This document shows positions 34,816 to 42,906 of a DNA stretch of 64,000 nt, one piece after another. Below the pieces are notes generated by a model. It did not search any database. It was given only the letters and a program-made list of their open reading frames with translations, and was not told the DNA's origin. The first letter of the stretch is position 1. Each line of letters opens with the position of its first letter. The stretch is taken from assembly GCA_002434305.1 (NCBI GenBank), contig DJJU01000008.1:62001-126000 (forward strand), written 5' to 3'. This stretch comes from Alicycliphilus sp. UBA6560. GTDB lineage: Bacteria > Pseudomonadota > Gammaproteobacteria > Burkholderiales > Burkholderiaceae_C. A program made the position numbers and the translations under genes.

Positions 34816-36035
34816 GCCAGCGATGATGCCGCGCCCTGGGCCGGCAGACGCAGCACGAAGCAGGCGCCCTGGCGTCCGTCGGGGCGGCCTTCGCAGTGCA
34901 CGTTGGCGCCGTGTCGCTCCGCGATGGAGCGCACCAGCGCCAGGCCCAGGCCCACGCCGCCGCTGCGCTCGCTGGCGCCGGGCAGGCGATAAAAGGGCTC
35001 GAAGATGCGCTCGCGCTGCTCGGGCGGCACGCCGGGCCCCAGGTCGCACACACGCAGCACGTTGACTTCGCCCTGGCGCTGTAGCGACAGCGTGACCTCG
35101 CCCTGGCTGTAGCGGCGGGCGTTCTCCAGCAGGTTGCGCAGCACGCGGCGCAGCAGCCGGCCATCGCCCAGCACCTCCAGCGGACCCGTGCCATCGGTGC
35201 TCAGCTCGGCGTCCACGCGCACGCACTCCTCGGCCGCCAGGCCGAGCAGGTCCACGCTTTCGATGTGCACCCCGTCGCTGACGCCGGCGTCCAACCGGCT
35301 GGCCAGCAGGATCTCGTCCACCAGCTGGTCCAGCTCGGCGATGTTGCGCTCGATCTCGGCACGCGCGGCCGGCGGGGCGGACCCGGCCTGCAGCAGTTCC
35401 AGCCCCATGCGGATGCGCGTCAGCGGCGAGCGCAGCTCGTGCGAGGCATTGGCCAGCAGCGACTTGTGCGACTGCACCAGCGCCTGGATGCGCGCCGCGG
35501 CGGCGTTGAACTGGCGCGACAGGCGGGCCACCTCGTCGTGGCCCTGCTCGGGCACGCGCACTGACAGGTCGCCCTCACCAAAGCGCTGCACGCTGCGCTC
35601 GAGCTGCTCCAGGCGCTGCAGCAGCCGCCGGATGATGGGAAACACGCCCACGGTGACAGCAATGCCCACCAGCGCCAGCATCCACAGAAAGCTGAAGGGC
35701 GGGCGGAACCAGGAGGCCGGCCCGTGCTCGCCCGGGCGCGTGCGGGGCGGGCGCGGCGACAGCTCCATCTCGTACACGCTGCCGGCCTCGGACTCGATGC
35801 GGTAGCGCACGCCCTCGCCCGGCTCGCGCCGCTGGCGGATGCCCACGCCGTCCACCAGCGTGCGGCCCTGGGCGTCGGTGATGACGATCTCGCGCGCAGG
35901 CGGCTGCTGCTGGCTCTGTTCGGCCGCCCAGCGCCAGGCGATGCCGACGGCGAACGCGAACACCAGCACGCCGCCCACCACGGCGAGCCAGATGCGCAGG
36001 TACAGGCGGCGCGAGAAGGGGCTGATCAGGGACAT
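34812..36035 (-). CDS. Two-component sensor histidine kinase
   Basis: A 407-residue inner-membrane kinase of the CpxA/RstB kind. Helix 1 at about 13-34, a short periplasmic loop (35-112), helix 2 at about 113-134, HAMP (about 135-187), then the HisKA domain with H199 in NASHELRSPLTRIR and an ATPase domain with NLLENARRYS, DLGPGVPPEQRERIF and GGVGLGLALVRSI. All catalytic boxes are intact. It follows the response regulator gene by 42 bases and overlaps the MOSC gene. The short sensor domain hints at an envelope or membrane stimulus. Confidence 0.93.
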   Translation of the reverse strand: MSLISPFSRRLYLRIWLAVVGGVLVFAFAVGIAWRWAAEQSQQQPPAREIVITDAQGRTLVDGVGIRQRREPGEGVRYRIESEAGSVYEMELSPRPPRTRPGEHGPASWFRPPFSFLWMLALVGIAVTVGVFPIIRRLLQRLEQLERSVQRFGEGDLSVRVPEQGHDEVARLSRQFNAAAARIQALVQSHKSLLANASHELRSPLTRIRMGLELLQAGSAPPAARAEIERNIAELDQLVDEILLASRLDAGVSDGVHIESVDLLGLAAEECVRVDAELSTDGTGPLEVLGDGRLLRRVLRNLLENARRYSQGEVTLSLQRQGEVNVLRVCDLGPGVPPEQRERIFEPFYRLPGASERSGGVGLGLALVRSIAERHGANVHCEGRPDGRQGACFVLRLPAQGAASSLA

Positions 36036-36077
36036 TTCAGCGCAAGGGGTCCTGGCAGGGGTGCCGTCGCATCGGTC

Positions 36078-36797
36078 TCAGTCCTGCTGTCTGGCGAAGA
36101 CGTAGCCCACGCCGCGCACGGTGAGGATGCGCCGCGGGTTCTTCGGATCGGCCTCGATGGCGGCGCGGATGCGGCCCATGTGCACGTCGATGGAGCGGTC
36201 GAACGCCTCCAGCTCGCGCCCGCGCACGGCCTCCATGATCTGTTCGCGCGTGAGCACGCGGCCGGCGCGCTCGGCCATGGTGACCAGCAGGTCGAACTGG
36301 TAGGAGGTCAGCTCCGCCGACTGCCCGGCCACGCTCACCGTGCGCGCGTCGCGGTCGATCTCCAGCTGGCCGAAGCGCATGACGTTGGCCGGCGGCGCGC
36401 TGCCGGCCTCGCGCCGGCGCAGCAGGGCGCGCACGCGCGCCAGCAGCTCGCGCGGCTCGAAGGGCTTGGGCAGGTAGTCGTCGGCGCCGATCTCCAGGCC
36501 GATGACGCGGTCCATGGGGTCGCCCTTGGCCGTGAGCATCAGCACCGGGATGCGCGCGGACGCGCCGGGCAGGGCGCGGATGCGCCGGCACACCTCCAGA
36601 CCGTCGATGCCCGGTAGCATCAGGTCCAGGATGACCAGGTCGGGGGGCGGCGCGCCGCCATCGGGGCTTTGCAGGTGCGCCAGACCACTCTCGCCGTCGG
36701 CCATGTGCGCCACGCGCAGGCCCGACTGGGCCAGGTATTCGCTGACCATCTGCGCCAGGCGCAGGTCGTCCTCGATCATCAGAAGCTGCGAACTCAT
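36078..36797 (-). CDS. OmpR-family response regulator
   Basis: A 239-residue regulator: receiver domain with acidic pocket at residues 9-11 (IEDD), phospho-acceptor D58 in VILDLMLPG, and lysine in LPKPFEPRELL, then a winged-helix domain (about 130-235) ending DVHMGRIRAAIEADPKNPRRILTVRGVGYVF, split here only by description. The ATG at 36797 was chosen because GGAGGA lies eight bases before it; the earlier ATG at 36806 directly touches that GGAGG, too close to be used. Pairs with the kinase downstream. GTAAA direct repeats upstream may be its own binding sites. Confidence 0.93.
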   Translation of the reverse strand: MSSQLLMIEDDLRLAQMVSEYLAQSGLRVAHMADGESGLAHLQSPDGGAPPPDLVILDLMLPGIDGLEVCRRIRALPGASARIPVLMLTAKGDPMDRVIGLEIGADDYLPKPFEPRELLARVRALLRRREAGSAPPANVMRFGQLEIDRDARTVSVAGQSAELTSYQFDLLVTMAERAGRVLTREQIMEAVRGRELEAFDRSIDVHMGRIRAAIEADPKNPRRILTVRGVGYVFARQQD

Positions 36798-36842
36798 GCG
36801 GGCCATCCTCCGCTGCGGCTGTCTCGCCAGGGTTTCGGATAC

Positions 36843-36858
36843 GTAAAGCCGCGGTAAA
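36843..36858. promoter_or_regulatory. GTAAA direct repeat upstream of response regulator gene
   Basis: GTAAAGCCGCGGTAAA has two GTAAA half-sites exactly 11 bases apart, about one helical turn, as OmpR-family regulators use. CpxR sites are GTAAA-N5-GTAAA; here the gap is six. It lies 46 bases before the regulator start and may mediate autoregulation. Confidence 0.5.
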
Positions 36859-36867
36859 CCACGGCAC

Positions 36868-36921
36868 TATCAAATATATAGCTGCCAGCGCTTGTGCATC
36901 AAGGGCTGGAGGCCTTTTTCA
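36868..36921 (+). repeat. Family-1 dispersed element, copy 8 (carries the ampG stop codon)
   Basis: ATAGCTGCCAGCGCTTG at 36878-36894, then CAAGGGCTGGAGGCCTTTTT. This is the cleanest plus-orientation copy. The TCA at 36899-36901 is the ampG stop on the minus strand, so the last residues KKASSP of that protein come from the element. Confidence 0.88.
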
Positions 36922-38233
36922 TGCTACGCGCCGCCAGGGCCACCAGCACCAGCACTGGCAGGCCCAGCAGCGCGGTGGACGTGAAAAAGCGGGCGTAGCC
37001 GTAGGCGTCCACGAACTGCCCGGAAAAGCCCGCCAGCCATTTGGGCAGCAGCACCATCATGGAGCTGAACAGCGCGTACTGCGTGGCCGAGTACTGCACG
37101 TTGGTCAGCCCCGACAGGTAGGCGATGAAAGCCGCCGAGGCGATGCCCCCGGCCAGGTTGTCGGCCGAGACCACGGCCACCAGCGCCCGCACGTCGTGCC
37201 CGTGGCCGGCCAGCCAGGCGAACAGCAGGTTGCTGGCCGCGCTCAAGACCGCGCCCAGCATCAGCACGCGCATGACGCCCAGGCGCATGGACAGCACGCC
37301 GCCCACGAAGGCGCCGGCCAGCGTCATGGCCACGCCGTAGACCTTGGTGACGGCGGCCACCTCGTCCTTGGTGTAGCCCATGTCCACGTAGAACGGGTTG
37401 GCCATGATGCCCATGACCACGTCGCTGATGCGGTAGGTGGCGATCAGCGCCAGGATCAGCCCCGCCTGCCAGCGGTAGCGGGTGATGAAGTCGGCGAACG
37501 GCGCCACCACGGCGCCGCGCAGCCACTCGCTGAAGTCTCGTGCGGGCGACAGCGGGCGCGGCGCGGGCTCGGGCGACAGCGCCACGGTGAGCATGCCCAC
37601 CAGCATGGACGCGGCCATGGCCAGGTAGGCCACCTGCCAGGCGCCGGCCTGGTAGCCGGTGGCGCCCGCTTCCTCGGCGCGCGCGGCCAGCCACAGCACG
37701 CCCGCGCCGGCCCAGATCATGGCCAGCCGGTAGCCCGTCTGGTAGGTGGCGGCCAGGGCAGCCTGGCGCTCAAGCGCGGCCGACTCGATGCGAAAGGCGT
37801 CCAGCGCGATGTCCTGCGTGGCCGAGCCGAAGGCCACCACCAGCGCGCAGGCCACCAGCGCGCCCAGCTGCGTGCGCGGATCGACCAGCGCCATGCCGGC
37901 CAGCCCCGCCGCCACGGCCAGCTGCGCCAGCAGCAGCCAGCTGCGCCGCCGGCCCAGGCGGCGGGTGAGCAGCGGCAGCGGCAGCCGGTCCACCAGCGGC
38001 GCCCAGGCCCACTTGAAGGCATAGGCCAGCGCCACCCAGGACAGATAGCCGATGGTGGTGCGGTCGATGCCCGCCTCGCGCAGGCGAAACGACAGCGTGC
38101 CCAGCACCAGCAGCAGCGGCAGCCCGGCGGAAAAGCCCAGCGCCAGCATGCGCAGGCTGGCTGGCTCCAGGTAGACGCGCCAGGCCTGCAGCCAGGAGCG
38201 GGAGGGCGGGGCAGGGGCGTGGTGTTCGGGCAT
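36899..38233 (-). CDS. ampG: AmpG family muropeptide permease
   Basis: A 444-residue MFS permease of the AmpG family, which imports anhydro-muropeptides for cell-wall recycling. The N-terminal block LALGFSAGLPLLLVLGTLSFRLREAGIDRTTIGYLSW (described by its start, near residue 30) and FGSATQDIALDAFRIE near 135 are diagnostic, as is YRISDVVMGIMANPFYVDMGY near 268. Twelve helices. The ATG at 38233 gives a normal start; the frame runs 16 codons further without homology. Its C-terminus lies in family-1 copy 8. Divergent from an AraC gene 46 bases away. Confidence 0.88.
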   Translation of the reverse strand: MPEHHAPAPPSRSWLQAWRVYLEPASLRMLALGFSAGLPLLLVLGTLSFRLREAGIDRTTIGYLSWVALAYAFKWAWAPLVDRLPLPLLTRRLGRRRSWLLLAQLAVAAGLAGMALVDPRTQLGALVACALVVAFGSATQDIALDAFRIESAALERQAALAATYQTGYRLAMIWAGAGVLWLAARAEEAGATGYQAGAWQVAYLAMAASMLVGMLTVALSPEPAPRPLSPARDFSEWLRGAVVAPFADFITRYRWQAGLILALIATYRISDVVMGIMANPFYVDMGYTKDEVAAVTKVYGVAMTLAGAFVGGVLSMRLGVMRVLMLGAVLSAASNLLFAWLAGHGHDVRALVAVVSADNLAGGIASAAFIAYLSGLTNVQYSATQYALFSSMMVLLPKWLAGFSGQFVDAYGYARFFTSTALLGLPVLVLVALAARSMKKASSP

Positions 38234-38279
38234 GGAGCGGGCATTATCCGCAGCCCCGCTGCCGTAGCATGATGGCCCC

Positions 38280-38972
38280 ATGCGCCCACCCGCCGCCCCC
38301 GCCCTGCCCGTCGCTTCCGTGCGCTGCTACGACGGCGAGCACCGGGCGCATGCGCACGACGGCCACGCGCAGATCCTCTACGCCCTGCACGGGCGCATGG
38401 AGCTGGAGGTCGCCGGCCACGCCGCCTTCGTCGACACCGCCTGCGGCCTGCTGGTGCCGGCGGGCACCGAGCACGGCTATCTGGCGCGGCCCGGCACGCG
38501 CATCTACGTGATCGACGCGCCGCCCGCCGCCGGGCTGCAGCGCGTGCGCCGCTTCGCCGTGCCGCCGGCCGCGCGCAGCGCGGACACCTGCGCCGCCGAG
38601 GCCCGGCTGGCGCTGCTGCTGCAGTCGCCGCGGGTGCTGGCGCGCCGGGCCCTGGACGCGCGCGTGCTGCAGGCCGCCGTGGACGCCGCCCTGCACGAGG
38701 CCTGGCCCACGGCCCGCATGGCGCAGCTGTTCCACCTGAGCGCCGCGCGTTTTCACGCCCGCTGGCTGGAGCTGACCGGCCTGACGCCCCAGGACTGGCT
38801 GCGCGCGCGCCGGCTGGACGCCGCCGGGCGCGCCCTGGCGCGCGGCCAGCCGCTGGAGGCCACGGCCCTGCGCACCGGCTACGCCAGCGCCAGCGCCCTG
38901 GCCTACGCGCTACGGCGCGAGCGCGGCGTGGGCGCGCGGGCGCTGCGGCGCACGGGTGCAGGGGCAGATTGA
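38280..38972 (+). CDS. AraC family transcriptional regulator
   Basis: A 230-residue regulator with an N-terminal cupin-like sensor (HAHDGHAQILYALHGRMEL near residue 24; VPAGTEHGYLARPGT near 64) and a C-terminal pair of helix-turn-helix motifs. The second shows TALRTGYASASALAYALRRERG, the AraC signature, though with Ala in place of the usual Phe/Ser positions. It is divergent from ampG across 46 bases and might regulate it or the DMT gene downstream; neither is shown. The usual length is longer (about 280), so the sensor domain is compact. Confidence 0.82.
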   Translation: MRPPAAPALPVASVRCYDGEHRAHAHDGHAQILYALHGRMELEVAGHAAFVDTACGLLVPAGTEHGYLARPGTRIYVIDAPPAAGLQRVRRFAVPPAARSADTCAAEARLALLLQSPRVLARRALDARVLQAAVDAALHEAWPTARMAQLFHLSAARFHARWLELTGLTPQDWLRARRLDAAGRALARGQPLEATALRTGYASASALAYALRRERGVGARALRRTGAGAD

Positions 38973-38979
38973 GCGTTCA

Positions 38980-39040
38980 GCATCGAAAAGGCTCCCAGCC
39001 CTTGCTGAGCAAGCGCTGGCAGCTACTGTTTGAATAGCAT
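38980..39040 (-). repeat. Family-1 dispersed element, copy 9
   Basis: AAAAGGCTCCCAGCCCTTG, then CAAGCGCTGGCAGCTACTG. It lies between the AraC and DMT genes, which point the same way. Confidence 0.82.
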
Positions 39041-39103
39041 CCAGCCCTCGCACCCCGCGCGTTGCTCGACATTTGCCGGCCGCGGCGGCGGCACCATCGG
39101 GGC

Positions 39104-40033
39104 ATGGCCTCGTCATCGCTGTCGTCCTCTGCTGCCGCTGTCCTTTCCGCGTCCTCGCCCGCGCGCGCCATCGGCATGGTGCTGCTGGCTGCCATGCTGT
39201 GGGGCACCACGGGCACGGCGCAAAGCCTGGCGCCGGCCGGGCTGTCGCCCTACTGGGTGGGGGCTCTGCGCCTGGTGTTCGCCAGCGCGTTCTTCGCCGT
39301 GCTGGCCTGGCCGGGGCTGCGCGCGGGCCAAATACGGCAGCTGCACTGGCCGGCGGCGCTGGCCGGCGCCGTCTGCGTGGCCGCCTACAACCTGAGCTTT
39401 TTCGCCGGCGTGCGCTCGGCCGGCGTGGCTCTGGGAACGGCCCTGGCGATCGGCAGCGGCCCCATATGGGCCGGCCTGCTGCAGACGGTGTGGCAGCGGC
39501 GCCTGCCCCCGCCGCTGTGGTGGCTGGGCACGCTGCTGGGCGTGGCCGGCGGGGCGGCCATGGCGCTGGACGGGCGCGCCAGCGTCAGCGCGCCGCCGGC
39601 GGGGATCGCGCTGTGCCTGCTGGCCGGACTGTCCTACGCCGGCTATGCCCTGGTCAACAAGCGCCTGGTGGCGCAGGCCGGGGCGGCCACGGTCAACCTG
39701 GCCGTGTTCGGCGGCGCGGCCGTGCTGTCGCTGCCTGCGGCGCTGGCGCTGGGCGGGCCGCTGGCGGCGGCGCAGGCCGGCACCTGGGCGGTGGTGGCCT
39801 ACCTGGGGCTGGTCGCCACGGGCCTGGCCTACCTGCTGTTCAGCAGCGCGCTGCGCCACATCAGCGGTGCCACGGGCGTCACGCTGGCCCTGGCCGAGCC
39901 GGTCACGGCCTTCGCCCTGGCCATCGCGGTGGTCGGCGAGCGGCCCTCGGCCATGGCGTTCGCCGGCCTGGGCGGGGTGCTGGCGGGGCTGCTGATCGTG
40001 GTGGCGGCCGAGCTGCGCGGCCCCCGGAGCTGA
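39104..40033 (+). CDS. EamA/DMT family transporter
   Basis: A 309-residue transporter with ten helices in two EamA repeats: GMVLLAAMLWGTTGTAQSLA near residue 22 opens the first, and GIALCLLAGLSYAGYALVNK near 167 the second. FSSALRHISGATGVTLALAEPVTAF is typical of the second repeat. The first 20 residues are a Ser/Ala-rich cytoplasmic tail. Export of an amino acid or metabolite is likely but not specific. The ATG at 39104 is the first with family-like sequence. Confidence 0.85.
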   Translation: MASSSLSSSAAAVLSASSPARAIGMVLLAAMLWGTTGTAQSLAPAGLSPYWVGALRLVFASAFFAVLAWPGLRAGQIRQLHWPAALAGAVCVAAYNLSFFAGVRSAGVALGTALAIGSGPIWAGLLQTVWQRRLPPPLWWLGTLLGVAGGAAMALDGRASVSAPPAGIALCLLAGLSYAGYALVNKRLVAQAGAATVNLAVFGGAAVLSLPAALALGGPLAAAQAGTWAVVAYLGLVATGLAYLLFSSALRHISGATGVTLALAEPVTAFALAIAVVGERPSAMAFAGLGGVLAGLLIVVAAELRGPRS

Positions 40034-40124
40034 CGGGCCGGCGCTGCAGGCGCCTGCCGACGCCCCGCTGGCGCAGCCACCTGCAACGCCGGCTGCCCGG
40101 GCGCGCATAGACTCTGCGCCACCT

Positions 40125-40985
40125 ATGAGTACGCCCGAATCCTGCCAAAACGCTCCCCTGGTGCAGCCCTGCGGCTGCTGCCGTGTCTGGAACGCGCGCC
40201 GCGCCTTCGTGCTGGCGGGCCTGGCTGCCGTCGCGCTGCCCGCCGCCGCCCAGGTCGACGTGGGCGACGCCTCGCGCCTGCGCAGCCTGGTGCCGGCCGA
40301 GACGCTGGAGGGCTCGGCCACCCAGCAATACCACCAGCTGCTGGAGCAGGCTCGCGCCAAGCGCGCGCTAGCGCCCGAGGGCCATCCGCAGCTGGTGCGC
40401 CTGCGCACCATCGCCCAGCGCATCATTCCCCACGCCGCGCAGTGGAACCCGCGCGCGCGGGACTGGCGCTGGGAGGTCAACCTGATTGGCAGCAAGCAGA
40501 TCAATGCCTTTTGCATGCCCGGCGGCAAGATCGCCTTCTATACCGGCATCCTGGAGCAGTTGAAGCTGACCGACGACGAGGTGGCCATGATCATGGGCCA
40601 CGAGATGGCCCACGCCCTGCGCGAGCACGCCCGCTCGCGCATCGCCAAGAGCCAGGCCACCAGCATCGGCCTGTCGCTGGGCGCACAGTTGCTGGGCCTG
40701 GGCGACCTGGGCAACGCCGCGGCCAACCTGGGCACGCAGCTGCTGACGCTGAAGTTCAGCCGCGGCGACGAGACCGAGGCCGACCTGGTCGGCCTGGAAC
40801 TGGCCGCCCGCGCCGGCTACGACCCGCAGGCCGCCGTGAGCCTGTGGCGCAAGATGGGCGAGGCCACGGGCAGCAGCGGCATCGGTTTTCTGTCCACCCA
40901 CCCCACGGGGCCAGACCGCATCCGCGAGCTGGAGCAGAACGTGCCGCGCGTGCAGGGCCTGTACCGGCAGGCGCGCTCGCGCTAG
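40125..40985 (+). CDS. M48 family zinc metallopeptidase
   Basis: A 286-residue peptidase of the M48 (Ste24/HtpX-like) family with the zinc motif HEMAH (H159, E160, H163) and the third ligand glutamate in RGDETEADLVGLELAARAGY near 220. NAFCMPGGKIAFYTGILEQL before the motif is typical of periplasmic members (BepA/LoiP-like). The N-terminus is odd: a 25-residue extension with CGCC precedes a signal region RRAFVLAGLAAVALPAAAQ with twin arginines. It may be exported by Sec or Tat. Probably takes part in outer-membrane protein quality control, inferred from family. Confidence 0.87.
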   Translation: MSTPESCQNAPLVQPCGCCRVWNARRAFVLAGLAAVALPAAAQVDVGDASRLRSLVPAETLEGSATQQYHQLLEQARAKRALAPEGHPQLVRLRTIAQRIIPHAAQWNPRARDWRWEVNLIGSKQINAFCMPGGKIAFYTGILEQLKLTDDEVAMIMGHEMAHALREHARSRIAKSQATSIGLSLGAQLLGLGDLGNAAANLGTQLLTLKFSRGDETEADLVGLELAARAGYDPQAAVSLWRKMGEATGSSGIGFLSTHPTGPDRIRELEQNVPRVQGLYRQARSR

Positions 40986-41010
40986 CCGCTCCTACCGATC
41001 CGTCGTTTTG

Positions 41011-41026
41011 TCGCCCAAAAGGGCGA
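41011..41026. promoter_or_regulatory. Perfect inverted repeat between the M48 and kelch genes
   Basis: TCGCCC / GGGCGA arms with a four-A loop, 26 bases after the peptidase stop and 52 bases before the kelch gene start. It has no T-tract, so it could be an operator for the kelch gene or a weak terminator. Confidence 0.35.
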
Positions 41027-41077
41027 TAGACAGCGCGGCGCATCGTCGCTAGCCTCGCGGTTTTTCCGAAGGCGAGC

Positions 41078-42841
41078 ATGTCCAAAATCTTCCCCTACCT
41101 GGGCCTGGCGGCCCTGCTGTGGCAGGCCCCCGGGGTCGCCGGTGTCTGGAGTGCCGACGTCCCGATGGCCATGCCGCGGGGGCAGCATGCCGGGGTGCTG
41201 CTGGACGATGGCTCGGTGGCCGTCTTTGGCGGGGTCAATCGGCTCGGATTCGTTACCGGTGGCGAACGCTACGGCGGCGCGGCCTGGTCGCCGATCGCCG
41301 CCAGTGGCTTGACGGGCAACGTGACCGAGGCGGTCACCCTGGGCACCGGACAGGTGCTGGTGCGCTCTGACGGCAGTGCGCAGGCGCACTTGTTCGACCC
41401 CGTGGCCAACGCCTGGCTTCCCGGCGGCACCCAGACCGCCGTGCGCAGCCTGCCCTCGATGACGCTGCTGGCCGACGGCCGGGTGCTGGTGGCGGGCGGC
41501 TCCAGCCTGGCTTCGGCCGAGCTGTACGACCCGCAGACCGGCACGTGGACGGCGACCGGCAGCATGGCCCATGCCCGCCGGGCACATGCGGCTGTGCTGT
41601 TGCGCGATGGGCGGGTGCTGGTGGCCTCGGGGTTCAACAACGTTGTGGGCGAGGTGCCCGCGGCGGAAATCTACGATCCGGCCCCGGGAACGTGGAGCGC
41701 CGTGGCACCCCCGCTGGTGCCGCGCCACTACGCCAGCCTGAACCTGCTGCCCGACGGCCGTGCGCTGCTCGCGGGAGGATGGACGGGCCCGGGCGCCACG
41801 ACGCATGCCGAACTCTACGATCCCGCGGCCAATACCTGGACCGCGACAGGGCCGATGAACTTTCCCCGCAACGGCGCCATGGGCACGCCGCTCGCCCATG
41901 CCACGGTGCTGCCGTCCGGCCTGGTGCTGATGGTGGGCGGCTCCGATACCGCGAGAGCTGCCCAGCCCGATGCGGAACTCTATGACCGCACGACGGGCAC
42001 GTGGACCATCGACGGATCGATGGGCGTGGGACGGGAGAACGGCTCGGCCCACCTGCTGCCCGATGGCGACGTGCTGCTGACGGGGGGCTTCGCCCAGCAA
42101 CCCGCCACGACCTTCTACGCATCGGTGGAGCGCTATACGCCCGACGTCCCCGCGGGGCCTGCGCCAGTGGTGAACGCCGTGCCCCTGCTGCAGCGGCACG
42201 GCGCGGCGCTAACCCTGACGGGCGCAGGGTTCACGGGCGCCCTGGGCGCCAGCACGCCGCAGCTCCATTTGCAGCGCGTGGGCAATGGCGCCATCACCCT
42301 CTGGGGCCCGGCCAGCCATACGGATGCCAGTTTCACCTCGCCGCCGCTGGGCGCCCTGCCGGCGGGGCTCTACATGGCGCGGGTGGTGGTCGACGGCGTT
42401 CCGTCCGCGGCGGCGTTGGTCCGGTTCACCGATCCGGCAGGCACGCCGGGCGGTACGGCGGGCAATGGCCAGGTCACCGTGAGCTGGACATCCCCCGCCT
42501 ACACCGGCGGCAACCCGCCGGAGGGCTATGCGGCCACCGCCAGCCCCGGCGGCGCGGGCTGCACGGCCGTGGCGCCCGCCACCACCTGCACGGTCACGGG
42601 GCTGACGAACGGCACGCCGTATACGTTCACGGTGCGGGCGCTGCATCCCAACGGCGAGGGGCCGGTGTCGCAGGTTTCCGCGCCGGTCACGCCGACGGCG
42701 GCAGGGCCCGGCCCCGTGCCCCGGCCTGTGCCCGTGCCGGGGCTGTCTCCGGCCGCGGTGGCGCTGACGGCGCTGGCTGCTGCGGCGCTGGCCGCCAGGG
42801 CGCGGCGGGCGGCAAGGCCCAGCACTCGCTCCCAGTTTTAG
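41078..42841 (+). CDS. Kelch-repeat/FN3 surface protein with C-terminal sorting-like signal
   Basis: A 587-residue exported protein. A signal peptide ends near GVAGVWS (about residue 23). Residues 30-360 form kelch-type repeats (for example SAELYDPQTGTWTATGSM, AEIYDPAPGTWSAVAP, HAELYDPAANTWTATGPM), predicting a beta-propeller. An IPT-like domain (about 365-450) and a fibronectin type III domain (about 450-545) follow. The end is a proline-rich stretch, one hydrophobic helix (LSPAAVALTALAAAALAA) and an arginine cluster (RARRAARPSTRSQF), the layout of PEP-CTERM/IPTL-CTERM sorting tails although the exact IPTL motif is absent. It probably faces the cell surface. Confidence 0.78.
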   Translation: MSKIFPYLGLAALLWQAPGVAGVWSADVPMAMPRGQHAGVLLDDGSVAVFGGVNRLGFVTGGERYGGAAWSPIAASGLTGNVTEAVTLGTGQVLVRSDGSAQAHLFDPVANAWLPGGTQTAVRSLPSMTLLADGRVLVAGGSSLASAELYDPQTGTWTATGSMAHARRAHAAVLLRDGRVLVASGFNNVVGEVPAAEIYDPAPGTWSAVAPPLVPRHYASLNLLPDGRALLAGGWTGPGATTHAELYDPAANTWTATGPMNFPRNGAMGTPLAHATVLPSGLVLMVGGSDTARAAQPDAELYDRTTGTWTIDGSMGVGRENGSAHLLPDGDVLLTGGFAQQPATTFYASVERYTPDVPAGPAPVVNAVPLLQRHGAALTLTGAGFTGALGASTPQLHLQRVGNGAITLWGPASHTDASFTSPPLGALPAGLYMARVVVDGVPSAAALVRFTDPAGTPGGTAGNGQVTVSWTSPAYTGGNPPEGYAATASPGGAGCTAVAPATTCTVTGLTNGTPYTFTVRALHPNGEGPVSQVSAPVTPTAAGPGPVPRPVPVPGLSPAAVALTALAAAALAARARRAARPSTRSQF

Positions 42842-42901
42842 CAGCCAAATTGGCCTCTAGCGCTTGTGCAGCAAGCGCTGGCAGCTATTTTTCTAATAGC
42901 G
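42842..42901 (-). repeat. Family-1 dispersed element, copy 10
   Basis: TTGGCCTCTAGCGCTTG, then CAAGCGCTGGCAGCTAT, one of the best copies, with near-perfect inverted arms (AGCGCTTG/CAAGCGCT). It begins at the base after the kelch gene stop and reaches to five bases before the convergent MBL gene's stop. Confidence 0.88.
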
Positions 42902-42906
42902 CAGGA

